The notes under the pieces: generated by a model
What the model was told of the DNA's origin: nothing
Databases searched by the model: none
Seen by the model: only the letters and a program-made list of their open reading frames with translations
In this document: one piece after another, positions 51,980-61,112 of the stretch
How positions within the stretch are numbered: position 1 is the first letter of the stretch
Layout of the letters: each line of letters opens with the position of its first letter
Source: Bdellovibrionales bacterium
GTDB lineage: Bacteria > Bdellovibrionota > Bdellovibrionia > Bdellovibrionales > Bdellovibrionaceae
Length of the DNA: 64,000 nt
Direction: 5' to 3'
Assembly (NCBI GenBank): GCA_018266295.1
Contig: JAFEAQ010000004.1
Span: 248,001-312,000, forward strand
Program-made: the position numbers and the translations under genes

Positions 51980-52669
51980 TTATATCAAATCCCTGGACGC
52001 TCCGCAAGAGAGGCCCCTCTGCGCCAAGGCCCAGACTGCAAAATCTCTAGGCTTCCCGAGAGTACGCCACGCAGCCCGCGCTGTTGATCCGGTGGTCACG
52101 ACATCGTCGACGAATATAACGTGCTTTCCCGCACTTTTAGCGTTGAAGTCCCTCTGTGTAAAATTTTCAGCCCACTCCATAGCGGTCCGTTCACGCTGCG
52201 AGCGCGTGCGCTTTTTCTGCGATCCGGTGGACTCTACCCTCGACAAACAATTGTAGAGCTCACAGCCTACGCCCCCGTCTACAAGAGCTTGGACAAAGTA
52301 ATGGGCGTGATCTTCACAGCCGTTCCGTGAGGGTGCTGGAATCAGCAGATACTGTTTGCCAGACGCCTTTTCACTCCAGTGCCTGCGAAGAAATTCCTCG
52401 GCATAATGCTGCCAAAGTTTTTTCCCACCCGACCCTTTCAACGCGCGAATAAGTTTCGACAGTACTTCCTGTTTGCCAGGGATCCATTTGAACAAGGCTT
52501 CGACCGGGAGTTTGTGGATGTGTTGGTGGAAAAGCCCACCATCCTGTTGCTGCCAATTCCAGAGGTCTTCTGAACAAAACGCACAAAGCCCGTCCGGTCC
52601 GCGATCTAGAGATCCGCAATACAGACAACCACGAAGACCAAACCAAAGCAGTTTTTCACTGAGAAACAT
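51980..52669 (-). CDS. comF: ComF-family phosphoribosyltransferase-like protein
   Basis: A 229-residue protein with an N-terminal zinc-type motif (CLYCGSL and CAFCSEDL) and a C-terminal phosphoribosyltransferase domain with PRPP loop VIFVDDVVTTGSTARAA. ComF proteins assist DNA uptake in competent bacteria and are often called GntX or amidophosphoribosyltransferase-like. It lies 8 bases upstream of lolA and 27 bases after rlmH. Confidence 0.88.
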   Translation of the reverse strand: MFLSEKLLWFGLRGCLYCGSLDRGPDGLCAFCSEDLWNWQQQDGGLFHQHIHKLPVEALFKWIPGKQEVLSKLIRALKGSGGKKLWQHYAEEFLRRHWSEKASGKQYLLIPAPSRNGCEDHAHYFVQALVDGGVGCELYNCLSRVESTGSQKKRTRSQRERTAMEWAENFTQRDFNAKSAGKHVIFVDDVVTTGSTARAAWRTLGKPRDFAVWALAQRGLSCGASRDLI

Positions 52670-52695
52670 GCCTCTGTCAGAAGCAAAAATGGTTC

Positions 52696-53166
52696 CTAAG
52701 AGTTGTGGTAAGGAAGATTTCTAATGATCGTAAACGCTCGATAGATTTGCTCAAGCGCCACTGTTTGTGCCAACAGGTGATTCATTACCATCGGTGAAAG
52801 TGTCACAACCAGCTGGGCCCGGCTGCGAACTTCATCAGAAACACCATAGGCACCGCCAATAATGAAAACCGCGCGTTTCTTAGAGCTTGAAAGAACGCTC
52901 TCAATTTTTTTGGAAAACTCAATCGAGTTAAAGGACTTTCCCCGCTCATCAAACAAGATCACAAAGTCGTCGTTGCTCAACGAGGAAAGAATCAACTCGG
53001 ATTCTTCCTTCTTTTTCACAGCCGCTTCGTCACGAGAGGACTTCTTCGGCTTGAGGGTTAGAATTTCAAAGGGATTAAAGTGCGATATCTTTTGCGTATA
53101 CAACCTCGCGGCTTCGTCCGCCCAGGCCTCTTTAGCAGTGGCAAGGTTGTATAAGACAAATTTCAT
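52696..53166 (-). CDS. rlmH: 23S rRNA (pseudouridine1915-N3)-methyltransferase RlmH
   Basis: A 156-residue SPOUT enzyme. It has the SAM-binding knot FIIGGAYGVSDEV and the C-terminal motif ALEQIYRAFTIIRNLPYH. Length is normal. It methylates pseudouridine 1915 in helix 69. It starts 3 bases after the NadD-RsfS gene, as rlmH and rsfS commonly neighbour each other. Confidence 0.95.
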   Translation of the reverse strand: MKFVLYNLATAKEAWADEAARLYTQKISHFNPFEILTLKPKKSSRDEAAVKKKEESELILSSLSNDDFVILFDERGKSFNSIEFSKKIESVLSSSKKRAVFIIGGAYGVSDEVRSRAQLVVTLSPMVMNHLLAQTVALEQIYRAFTIIRNLPYHNS

Positions 53167-53169
53167 AGA

Positions 53170-54183
53170 CTAGTTAGCAGCGTCTTTAAGACTCAATTCG
53201 CGGCCATCTTTCCAGAGCTTTTCCAGAGAGTATTCTTGGCGAACGAAATCATAGAACACGTGAACAATCAAAGAACCATAGTCCACAAGAACCCAACGGC
53301 CTTCTTCGATACCTTCCACACTGAGTGGAAGGACGTTGTATTCGTCTTTTACAGCTTCGACAACATTCTCAGCCAATGAAACCGCATGACGCGTGCTCGT
53401 ACCAGAAGCGATCAAAGAGTATTCCGTAGGAGCTGCCAATGTCGTCAGGTCAAACCCACGAACTTGGATCGCTTTCTTTTCAGAAAGAACACGGCCGCAG
53501 AACTCAGTGAACTTTTCGAAGTCGCCGACTTTTTCACCGATCGGACGATAAAGCTTATGTTCCTTGATGTAGTTTTCAACTGACAACGGCAATACTTTTT
53601 CAACCGGACGGCCCGTGCGTAAAAGCTTACGAACTTCAGTCGCAGAAACCTCAACGTCTTGCAGACGGATGAACTGAACGTTACGGCCAGTTGTGAGCTC
53701 GATGAAGTTGAAATCGTATTCAGCAACAAGAGACTTTAAGAACTCAGGCAACTCATCAGCTTCGCTTGGGATATCCCAGCCTGGACGAGTTGTGACGATC
53801 AAGTTCGCCTCAGTAAGAATCTTTTGATAGTCTTTCCACTGGCTAAATTCTTCGAATTGATCCGCACCGATAATAAGGAACAAATCTTCAGGATCGACGT
53901 CTTTACGAAGATTTTGAACCGTATCAATTGTATAGCTTAAGCCACCACGTTTAATTTCCTGGTCATCAACGAAGAACTGCTTACCGTAGGTGTTCAAAGC
54001 AAGTTTCACGAGCTCCAAGCGTTGTTCGTTAGAAGGGCCCGCAATCGGAACTTTCAACGGGTTTTGAGCCGCAGGAACCACGTGAATCTTATCGAGACCC
54101 GCTTTTTTCTGCACAGTCAAAAGACTGTTGATGTGGCCCATGTGTGGTGGATTAAAACTTCCGCCGAAAATACCGACTCTCAT
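53170..54183 (-). CDS. NadD-RsfS fusion: nicotinate-nucleotide adenylyltransferase with ribosome silencing factor
   Basis: A 337-residue two-domain protein in one uninterrupted frame. Residues about 1-200 are NadD: GIFGGSFNPPHMGH (nucleotidyltransferase HxGH), IIGADQFEEFSQWKDY, and the ISxTxxR-equivalent region SATEVRKLLRTG. Residues about 220-330 are RsfS/RsfA (DUF143): EFCGRVLSEKKAI, RGFDLTTLAAPTEY, ASGTSTRHAVSLAENV, and WVLVDYGSLIVHVF. NadD makes NaAD; RsfS binds L14 and blocks subunit joining in starvation. In most bacteria nadD and rsfS are adjacent genes; here they are joined. The neighbours (obgE, rlmH) are the usual ones. Confidence 0.93.
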   Translation of the reverse strand: MRVGIFGGSFNPPHMGHINSLLTVQKKAGLDKIHVVPAAQNPLKVPIAGPSNEQRLELVKLALNTYGKQFFVDDQEIKRGGLSYTIDTVQNLRKDVDPEDLFLIIGADQFEEFSQWKDYQKILTEANLIVTTRPGWDIPSEADELPEFLKSLVAEYDFNFIELTTGRNVQFIRLQDVEVSATEVRKLLRTGRPVEKVLPLSVENYIKEHKLYRPIGEKVGDFEKFTEFCGRVLSEKKAIQVRGFDLTTLAAPTEYSLIASGTSTRHAVSLAENVVEAVKDEYNVLPLSVEGIEEGRWVLVDYGSLIVHVFYDFVRQEYSLEKLWKDGRELSLKDAAN

Positions 54184-54184
54184 A

Positions 54185-55213
54185 CTACTTGTCCTCTTGG
54201 AAAACCTTACGAGTCAATTCAATGACTAGTTCTTTAATATTCTTTCCGGTCACTGCAGAAATCACCAACGGCTCAACGCCCGTTTTCTTTTTGAAAGTGG
54301 ATTTTAATTTCTCGAGTTGATCGGAACTCAATGTATCAATTTTATTAAGTACTACGAGCTGAGGACGATCGCGCAAAGAGAAGAAACCCTCTTTATCCGC
54401 ACTGTCTTCATCGTATCTTTCAAGTTCATAGTTAATATCTTCATAGTCCTGAACTGGATCCCGGCCAGACAAGCCGGATGCATCCACCAAGTGAATAAAG
54501 AACCGAGTGCGCTCGATATGTTTTAGGAACTGAATTCCCAAACCAACGCCTTGATGCGCGCCCTTAACCAGTCCTGGGATGTCGGCAACGACGAAGGATT
54601 TAAAGTCCGCCGCTTTCACAACACCCAAGTTTGGTGTTAACGTGGTAAATGGATAATCTGCGATTTTTGGCTTCGCCGCTGAAATACGAGAGATTAAAGT
54701 CGACTTACCTGCATTCGGAAAACCGATGATACCCACGTCAGCGATCAGCTTAAGCTCTAGTTTAATTTCAAGCTCTTCACCGTCTTCGCCAGGTTGAGCG
54801 TGCTCTGGAGCTTGGTTCGTGCTGGTTTTAAAGAAATGATTTCCTTTACCGCCACGACCACCTTTAAGGAGCGTGTATTCTTCGATGCCAGTCATGTCCA
54901 CTAGAACTTCGCCATCCATATTACGAATGAGAGTTCCTTCAGGAACAACAAGAACCATGTCTTGTCCATTGGCGCCCGAACTTTTTGAAGCCGTGCCTGG
55001 ATGACCATCTTCAGCTGGATATTTTTTGTTATGACGAATATCAATCAGAGAATTTACGTGCTTTGAAGCCTTGAGGACAACGTCACCACCCTTGCCGCCG
55101 TCACCACCATCAGGACCACCACGTGGCATCATCGATTCGCGACGGAAACTAACGGCGCCTGGGCCACCGTGACCCGAGGAAACTGTGATTGTAACTTCAT
55201 CAATAAACTTCAT
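54185..55213 (-). CDS. obgE: Obg family GTPase ObgE/CgtA
   Basis: A 342-residue GTPase for 50S assembly and stress control. The N-terminal glycine-rich Obg fold (about 1-157, PGAVSFRRESMMPRGGPDGG) precedes the G domain with G1 GFPNAGKST, G3 DIPGL, G4 NKID and G5 SAVTG. Length is normal without a C-terminal extension. It lies between rpmA (with a terminator between) and the nadD-rsfS gene. Confidence 0.97.
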   Translation of the reverse strand: MKFIDEVTITVSSGHGGPGAVSFRRESMMPRGGPDGGDGGKGGDVVLKASKHVNSLIDIRHNKKYPAEDGHPGTASKSSGANGQDMVLVVPEGTLIRNMDGEVLVDMTGIEEYTLLKGGRGGKGNHFFKTSTNQAPEHAQPGEDGEELEIKLELKLIADVGIIGFPNAGKSTLISRISAAKPKIADYPFTTLTPNLGVVKAADFKSFVVADIPGLVKGAHQGVGLGIQFLKHIERTRFFIHLVDASGLSGRDPVQDYEDINYELERYDEDSADKEGFFSLRDRPQLVVLNKIDTLSSDQLEKLKSTFKKKTGVEPLVISAVTGKNIKELVIELTRKVFQEDK

Positions 55214-55250
55214 AGGAATACCGCGCCCAAATCAAGTGGGCTCAAATGCA

Positions 55251-55274
55251 AAAAGGGACCGAACATCGGCCCCT
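55251..55274 (-). terminator. Terminator between rpmA and obgE
   Basis: On the minus strand AGGGGCCGA pairs with TCGGTCCCT (9 base pairs with one G-U) around a TGT loop, followed by TTTTG. It lies about 57 bases after the rpmA stop and 37 bases before the obgE start, so obgE may be expressed by read-through or its own promoter. Confidence 0.82.
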
Positions 55275-55330
55275 CTTTAACTACTGGAATTAGCTTTGCT
55301 TGTACAAACCTAATTGACGAGTTGTATCAA

Positions 55331-55591
55331 TTACGCAGTTTTAGGATAAACGCTAACTTTGAAACGCTCTTTAGAGAAACGCTCAAATTTAACCAATCCA
55401 TCGATAACTGAATAGATAGTGTAGTCACGTCCCATTTTCACGTTGTTGCCAAGGTGGAACTTTGTACCACGTTGACGAACGATGATTGTACCTGGGAGAA
55501 CTTGCTCGCCACCGAATCTTTTTACACCAAGTCGCTTACTCTGTGAATCGCGACCATTCTTCGTACTACCGCCGGCCTTCTTACTTGCCAT
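55331..55591 (-). CDS. rpmA: Ribosomal protein L27
   Basis: An 86-residue protein. It starts [20 protein letters not shown] and contains [20 protein letters not shown], the diagnostic L27 region, with no cleavable N-terminal extension. It lies 30 bases after rplU, as usual, and ends before a terminator. Confidence 0.98.
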   Translation of the reverse strand: MASKKAGGSTKNGRDSQSKRLGVKRFGGEQVLPGTIIVRQRGTKFHLGNNVKMGRDYTIYSVIDGLVKFERFSKERFKVSVYPKTA

Positions 55592-55621
55592 GACCTATAC
55601 CTCGTTCAAATAAATTAGAAA

Positions 55622-56203
55622 TTACTTTTTAGTAGCTTTTTTAGCTGCTTTTTTCTTAGCGCCGGCTTTTGCTGGCTTCTTAGTAGCTTTCTTAGCTGTC
55701 GCCTTTTTAGCTACTTTCTTTTTAGCAACTTTTTTAGCTTCTGTCTTCAAAGTTTCAGCTGCAGCTTTACCGCCACCTACTGCTGCTTCAGCGCGTGCTT
55801 TACGATCCGCTTGTTTATCAGCGATTCTTTGTACGCGTGCTGCTGCGATGTCAGTTACGTTTGCAGTTGATTCAGCTTTAACAGATTTTCCGTCTGGAGA
55901 TGTGATCGCCTTAACGAAAATTTCTGTGAAATCTTGTTTATGAGTGTTGAAACGGCGATAGCCTTGGCGACGTTTCTTTTTGAATACGATCACTTTGCGA
56001 GTGCGAGCTTGCTTAGTAACTACAACAGTTACTTTCGCATTCTTAACTACTGGTTGACCGATAACAGCAGCATCGCCGCCGATCATGAGAACTTCAGTGA
56101 TATCGAATTCTTTACCAAGATCTTGCTCAAGCTTTTCTACTTGAAGAACATCACCTGCTTGAACTTTATATTGTTTTCCGCCGGTACGAATAATTGCGTA
56201 CAT
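55622..56203 (-). CDS. rplU: Ribosomal protein L21 with long Ala/Lys-rich C-terminal extension
   Basis: A 193-residue protein. The first about 102 residues are normal L21 (MYAIIRTGGKQYKVQAGD, with KKRRQGYRRFNTHKQDF). After this comes a linker and a C-terminal tail of about 38 residues made of Lys, Ala, Thr with few Gly and Pro. ATG 56203 is used because GGAGG is 7 bases upstream and the L21 family starts there. Typical L21 is 101-105 residues, so the tail nearly doubles it. Its composition matches the 30-residue basic peptide at 11136-11228. Confidence 0.95.
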   Translation of the reverse strand: MYAIIRTGGKQYKVQAGDVLQVEKLEQDLGKEFDITEVLMIGGDAAVIGQPVVKNAKVTVVVTKQARTRKVIVFKKKRRQGYRRFNTHKQDFTEIFVKAITSPDGKSVKAESTANVTDIAAARVQRIADKQADRKARAEAAVGGGKAAAETLKTEAKKVAKKKVAKKATAKKATKKPAKAGAKKKAAKKATKK

Positions 56204-56432
56204 GAATAACCTCCAGCTACCCGAAATAAGCCATGTGTAAATGCCACCTTGCACCAGTCTTTGTCAACTGATTAGATCTATTTTTTAGGCAACTTCGGAG
56301 AGTAGGAGAGATTATCTTGGGTGCCCCGCGAAAGCAACCGAATTTATCGGCGCCTTCGTGTGGACAATGCTGTTGTGATTTCGGTGGGTTAGCCTGCTTT
56401 TGTGACGGACATGTCAGGCGAAATTTGCTGGA

Positions 56433-58223
56433 CTATTTCAAACCAGGGAAGGCCACTTTCATGGCTTTGATCCTCTCTTCTGCGGCTTTTTTAATCATCG
56501 GATCTGCGCTCCGAGCGGCCATTTGCAGCTCCTGGTAGCTCGCATGGACCGTCGACTCCATCACCTGGGAGGCGCCTGGGCCGTTTCTGTACTGACGTTG
56601 GCTGCGGATGTCTCGCTCAATGGCGTTCCACTTAGCTTTTGTGACTTCGGCGAGCTTTTCGGTATTTCCGGAAAAGGCCGAGAGGCTCTCAAGCTCCCCC
56701 AGATCACGCTCGCTCATCGAAGAGAGCTTCTGGCGAGCGGCCGTTGGATTTGAAAAATCTACCTTATTTTCTTTAACTAAAGCGGCGTAGGCCTTTTTGT
56801 AAGCGGCTTGAGCTTCTTGCGTTTTACCTAGAGCACTGGAAGCTTCCGCATGAAGACGATAATACTGAGAATAGTCGTTCTTTGCCGCAAGCTCCGAATA
56901 TTTGGTATAGGCCTTGAGCTTGTCGGCCTCAGACCAACCGGTGATACCATTTCTCATCAAAATATTAGTTTCTTCTTTGGTGAAATAGGCTTTGCCCGTT
57001 GCCGGGTTGATCTCAGAAGCAAGCTTTGCCTTAGCTTCCAGGTCCTTCTTTGTCAGTGTCGAATAGGTGCGGCCTTCGACAGTGCCGATTTCGTGCATCT
57101 TCTGTAGTTGGTTGGCCTCATCGACTGTCAGTTTGCGACCTGTGATGCCTTCAAATGCAGAGACACGCTCTTGATTGGTCATTGAGCCCGCAATATTTAG
57201 AATTTCTTCTTTTTGTGCTTGGCTTGTCAGAGCTTGGCCCGCGCCACCTGCTCCCCGGCGATCCGCCGCTTGGACCTTGCTGACGAGTTCTTCGACTTTG
57301 CCAGTGGATTGAACAGCTCTCTCGGCCTCTCCGGCCTTCGCGAGATTTGAAGCGGCTGCGACTTTTTCCGCTTTGCTAGCAACCCCTGCAATGCGGGCCA
57401 CTTTTGCCGCGATACCAACGCCACCTGCTGCAATCGTGCCTACTGAAAGCATTCCTTCGCAGATCATCGCTGTTGCACGAAGAGTGTTATAGCATTCGTA
57501 CTTTACACCCAGCTCATGAATCTTCTTTTTTGCGAGCTCAACGGCGCTCGGCCCATTGCTTTCGCGCGAGTTCATCTTCTTAATCCAGTCGACGTATTCT
57601 TTCTCTTCAGGATTAAACTTGGCATTTGTATCTGTGATACGAGAGCGAACTTTGTCCATTGCCACAAAGCCTTGGCGAGTTTGCATCATTCGTAAGCCCG
57701 CTTTGAGTTGAGCGCATGGCACCCGGCTGAAAACTTCGTCTGCCGGCACTTCCACTTGCAACATCTTTGGCACTGTTGAGTTGTAACTGGTGTAGATGGC
57801 TTTTTTGAGCTTTGGATCTTTGTCGCACTTTTCGTTGTCGGCTTTTTCTTGTTGAGCATCGACAACCATCTTCGCAACGCCTTCGCCGATGGCCGTACCT
57901 AAACCGACGAATGTGTCTTTTACGAAGTTCCAGCCGCCGAGTGCACAACCCGCTTGAATGTTCGCGTAATTTTCCAAAGCGCGCATGAGTTGCCCGCGAT
58001 CTTTACATTGAAGCTCGTAGTCTTTAGGGTCGCCGCCTTCGGCTTTGATTTGAGTGTAAACCTGCTGGCACTCTTGGGATTTTTTAACTTCTTCGCAGGT
58101 ATGATTCTGCAATTGATCCAAATGGGTTAAAGCAAATTGGCTATCGTAAGGACTGCAGGTATCGGCAGCGAGTCCTGTTGCTCCCAAGAAGAATATAGCT
58201 AGTGTAAGTATCCAGCGTACCAT
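56433..58223 (-). CDS. Large exported Cys-containing helical protein of unknown function
   Basis: A 596-residue exported protein with a signal peptide (MVRWILTLAIFFLGATGLAA). The first about 280 residues have many Cys (for example TCEEVKKSQECQQVY, CALGGW, CYNTLRATAMICEG) and a hydrophobic Gly/Ala stretch near 250-275. The rest (about 290-596) is highly helical and charged, TPR-like in parts (KAYAALVKENKVD). ATG 58223 is used. It is a single gene between rplU and ribonuclease G. Its length and Cys pattern suggest a stable periplasmic or secreted protein; no family is recognised. Confidence 0.65.
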   Translation of the reverse strand: MVRWILTLAIFFLGATGLAADTCSPYDSQFALTHLDQLQNHTCEEVKKSQECQQVYTQIKAEGGDPKDYELQCKDRGQLMRALENYANIQAGCALGGWNFVKDTFVGLGTAIGEGVAKMVVDAQQEKADNEKCDKDPKLKKAIYTSYNSTVPKMLQVEVPADEVFSRVPCAQLKAGLRMMQTRQGFVAMDKVRSRITDTNAKFNPEEKEYVDWIKKMNSRESNGPSAVELAKKKIHELGVKYECYNTLRATAMICEGMLSVGTIAAGGVGIAAKVARIAGVASKAEKVAAASNLAKAGEAERAVQSTGKVEELVSKVQAADRRGAGGAGQALTSQAQKEEILNIAGSMTNQERVSAFEGITGRKLTVDEANQLQKMHEIGTVEGRTYSTLTKKDLEAKAKLASEINPATGKAYFTKEETNILMRNGITGWSEADKLKAYTKYSELAAKNDYSQYYRLHAEASSALGKTQEAQAAYKKAYAALVKENKVDFSNPTAARQKLSSMSERDLGELESLSAFSGNTEKLAEVTKAKWNAIERDIRSQRQYRNGPGASQVMESTVHASYQELQMAARSADPMIKKAAEERIKAMKVAFPGLK

Positions 58224-58271
58224 GGACAACGTATCGGCGTTCTTCCATGGTTACAAGACGGGACTTTTGGC

Positions 58272-59804
58272 TTAAACGAAGAAGATCTCGTACTGCTCGA
58301 TGTGGTAGTTTGGCTCAATTTTAAACGCCATGGAGCGGCCGAGTTTTTTCTCGACATGTTCAAGGCTTTCGCCTTCCATTTCGTAGATCCAATCCACCAC
58401 TTCTGCATGACAGTGAACAACGATGTTGGTCTTTTTGTTTTCAAGAATGCCGGCGTCGCGCTCAAGCTCACGGAAGATCTCGTTTGCGATCGTTGATTTG
58501 CGTTTAATGTAGCCTTTGCCTTCGCAGTAGGAGCATGGCTCGCACAAGGTTTTAATCAGGCTTGGACGGATACGTTTACGAGTCATTTCAACTAAACCTA
58601 GCTGCGACATCGAAACGATGTTGGTGCGAGCACGGTCGCGCTGAAGTTCTTCGGCCAAAGCATCGAGAACTTTTTCACGGTGAGATTCTTTTTCCATATC
58701 GATGAAATCGATGATGATAATCCCGCCGCAGTTACGAATTCTGAGCTGATGCGCGATCTCGCGAACGGCTTCAAGATTGGTTTTCAAAATCGTATCTTCG
58801 AGGTCTTTTTTGCCGACAAATTTACCGGTGTTCACGTCGATCACGACAAGCGCTTCCGCCTCATCAATCACGATATAACCACCCGACTTCAACCACATTT
58901 TTCTTTCCATCGAACGAGAGATCTCGATATCGATATCATAGAGGTCAAAGAGAGGTTTTTTCTCTTCGTAGAAGACGATGTTTTGTTTGTACTTGGGCAT
59001 CAGCTGAGTCACGAATTTCGCAACTTTTTTGTGAATTTCGACGTCATCCACCCACACGCTGGAAACGTTTTCGCTCATCAGGTCTCTGAGTGCGCGAAGT
59101 TCAACCTCGGGCTCTTGGTGAATCAAGCCAGGAGTTTTCTTCTTTTCGTAGTTTTTGAAAACTTCTTTGCCGAGACGATCAAGATACTCGATATCAGAAC
59201 GAAGGCTTTCTTCAGCCGCACCCTCGCCCGCTGTACGAACAATCACGCCCCCTTGCGGGTTGATTTTCTGAACGATGTGACGAAGACGCTCACGCTCTTC
59301 TTCGCTCTCGATTCTGCGCGAGACACCTAAGTGACGAACGGTTGGTAAATACACGACGAAACGACCCGGCAAAGAAATATGCGTCGTTAAACGCGCACCC
59401 TTCGTGCCAAGAGGATCTTTTGCTACTTGAACAAGAATAGATTGGCCTTCTTTGATCAAATCTTGGATCGGAGTTTTATTGTGATGCGAAGTAGGTGGTG
59501 GTGATTCAGTGTCTGCATCCGCACCCAATACGTCGTCACGATCTAAATCCGCGAAAGGATATGCGCCAGAGTCGACATCTTCACGGATGTCACCGACGTA
59601 CAAGAATGCGGCTTTATCTAGACCAATGTCTACGAACGCAGCCTGCATTCCCGGAAGAACGCGAATCACGTGTCCGCGATAAACTGAGCCGACCAAGGTC
59701 GGGGAGGTTTTTCTTTCGATTTTGAGGTCCGTCAACACGCCAGATTCGATATAGGCAACGCGAGTTTCATGCGGTTTAACATTGATGAGAATTTCTGCTG
59801 ACAT
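58272..59804 (-). CDS. rng: Ribonuclease G (Rne/Rng family)
   Basis: A 510-residue single-strand endoribonuclease for 16S rRNA 5' end and mRNA decay. It starts like RNase G (EILINVKPHETRVAYIESG), has VLPGMQAAFVDIGLDKAAFL, an S1-type insert (about 80-150) with an acidic/His loop, the catalytic Asp residues in VVIDVNTGKFVGK and IIIDFIDM, and the zinc-link CEPCSYCEGKG. It is longer than E. coli Rng (489) owing to the loop. It lacks the long C-terminal scaffold of RNase E. Confidence 0.94.
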   Translation of the reverse strand: MSAEILINVKPHETRVAYIESGVLTDLKIERKTSPTLVGSVYRGHVIRVLPGMQAAFVDIGLDKAAFLYVGDIREDVDSGAYPFADLDRDDVLGADADTESPPPTSHHNKTPIQDLIKEGQSILVQVAKDPLGTKGARLTTHISLPGRFVVYLPTVRHLGVSRRIESEEERERLRHIVQKINPQGGVIVRTAGEGAAEESLRSDIEYLDRLGKEVFKNYEKKKTPGLIHQEPEVELRALRDLMSENVSSVWVDDVEIHKKVAKFVTQLMPKYKQNIVFYEEKKPLFDLYDIDIEISRSMERKMWLKSGGYIVIDEAEALVVIDVNTGKFVGKKDLEDTILKTNLEAVREIAHQLRIRNCGGIIIIDFIDMEKESHREKVLDALAEELQRDRARTNIVSMSQLGLVEMTRKRIRPSLIKTLCEPCSYCEGKGYIKRKSTIANEIFRELERDAGILENKKTNIVVHCHAEVVDWIYEMEGESLEHVEKKLGRSMAFKIEPNYHIEQYEIFFV

Positions 59805-59920
59805 ACTTAAGACCTCTTCACCTGTCCTTAGTCCAGTTCGGCGTACAAATGCAATGAGTATTTAAATTTTAAGGGGTTTTCGCCGAAAAGATAAGTGAAA
59901 ACCTGCGTGAAAGGGTGAAC

Positions 59921-60997
59921 ATGGCAACGATAGACGAACTATTTAAACTGATGGTCGATCAAGGCGCATCGGATCTTCACATTACAAGTGGTGCCCCGCC
60001 ATATCTTCGCCTTCATGGTAACATGATTGCTTTGAATTATCGCGAACTTTCTAGCCAAGACGTTCAAGGTTTGATCTTTGAAATTCTCAGCGAAAAACAG
60101 AAAAAGTCTTTCATCGAAAAATGGGAACTCGACTGCGCTTATACACTCGCAGGCGTTGGCCGTTTCCGTTGCAACATTTTCATGCAGCGTAAAGGTCTTG
60201 GTGCCGTCTTTCGTATCATTCCAGAGAAGATTAAAACAGCTCAAGAGTTGAATTTGCCACCGGCAATCATGGACGTTATCGATTGCGAAAAAGGTTTGAT
60301 TCTTGTGACAGGTCCTACGGGTTCTGGTAAGTCGACGACTCTGGCGTCATTGATCCATCATATCAACGCCACTCGTGAAGCACACATTATCACGGTTGAA
60401 GACCCGATCGAGTTCGTGCATCCAAACATCAAATCTCTTATCAACCAACGTGAAGTTGGTAGCCACACGAAGTCTTTCGCCAATGCGTTGAAAGCCGCGC
60501 TCCGCGAAGACCCGGATATCTTGCTCGTGGGTGAGTTGCGTGACTTGGAAACGATCTCTCTTGCATTGACGGCTGCGGAAACGGGACACATCGTGTTCGG
60601 AACTCTGCACACCAACAGTGCGGCAAAAACAATTGACCGTATCATTGACGTTTTCCCTTCTGGCCAGCAACAGCAGATCAGAACGATGCTCGCGGAGAGC
60701 TTGCGTGGAGTTATCGCGCAAACACTCTTTACTCGCGCGGATGGTCAAGGCCGTATTGCCGCCTACGAGATCATGAGAAATACCAAAGCGATTGGTAACT
60801 TGATTCGTGAGAGCAAAATCCATCAAATCCCTTCGGCAATGCAAACAGGATCTTCTAGTGGTATGATTCTTTTCGAAAAATACATTGAAGATTTGGTTAG
60901 AAAAGGAAAGGTTTCTGCACACGACGCAAAAACGTTCCTCGGCAAAGAGGGCGACACGACCGTTGCCGGTCCTGGTGGCGCAACGAAAATTGGTTAA
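59921..60997 (+). CDS. pilT: Type IV pilus retraction ATPase PilT
   Basis: A 358-residue hexameric ATPase. It starts ATIDELFKLMVDQGASDLHI, has Walker A GPTGSGKST, Asp box ITVEDPIEFVH, Walker B-type ILVGELRDLETI, and a His box (AAETGHIVFGTLHTNSA). Length and the N-terminal PAS-like domain fit PilT rather than PilB. It powers pilus retraction in gliding and attachment. ATG 59921 is used. It is followed by a terminator-like hairpin and the nucleoside operon. Confidence 0.95.
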   Translation: MATIDELFKLMVDQGASDLHITSGAPPYLRLHGNMIALNYRELSSQDVQGLIFEILSEKQKKSFIEKWELDCAYTLAGVGRFRCNIFMQRKGLGAVFRIIPEKIKTAQELNLPPAIMDVIDCEKGLILVTGPTGSGKSTTLASLIHHINATREAHIITVEDPIEFVHPNIKSLINQREVGSHTKSFANALKAALREDPDILLVGELRDLETISLALTAAETGHIVFGTLHTNSAAKTIDRIIDVFPSGQQQQIRTMLAESLRGVIAQTLFTRADGQGRIAAYEIMRNTKAIGNLIRESKIHQIPSAMQTGSSSGMILFEKYIEDLVRKGKVSAHDAKTFLGKEGDTTVAGPGGATKIG

Positions 60998-61002
60998 TCC
61001 CT

Positions 61003-61030
61003 GGCGGCTCGAAAGAGCCGCTAAGTTTTT
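61003..61030 (+). terminator. Intrinsic terminator after pilT
   Basis: GCGGCTC-GAAA-GAGCCGC is a 7-base-pair perfect stem with a GAAA tetraloop, followed by TAAGTTTTT. Confidence 0.78.
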
Positions 61031-61081
61031 GTGCCTCTATAAAACTTGCTAGCTTTTTGACTTTATAGCTAAGACTCGATA

Positions 61082-61108
61082 ACCTCCCTATGAGCGAAAC
61101 CGGGAGGT
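61082..61108 (+). promoter_or_regulatory. Hairpin that can hide the deoC ribosome site
   Basis: ACCTCCC (61082-61088) is the exact reverse complement of GGGAGGT (61102-61108), the ribosome site of the TTG-started deoC gene. The 13-base loop is TATGAGCGAAACC. When folded, the ribosome site is closed. Confidence 0.45.
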
Positions 61109-61112
61109 CCTT

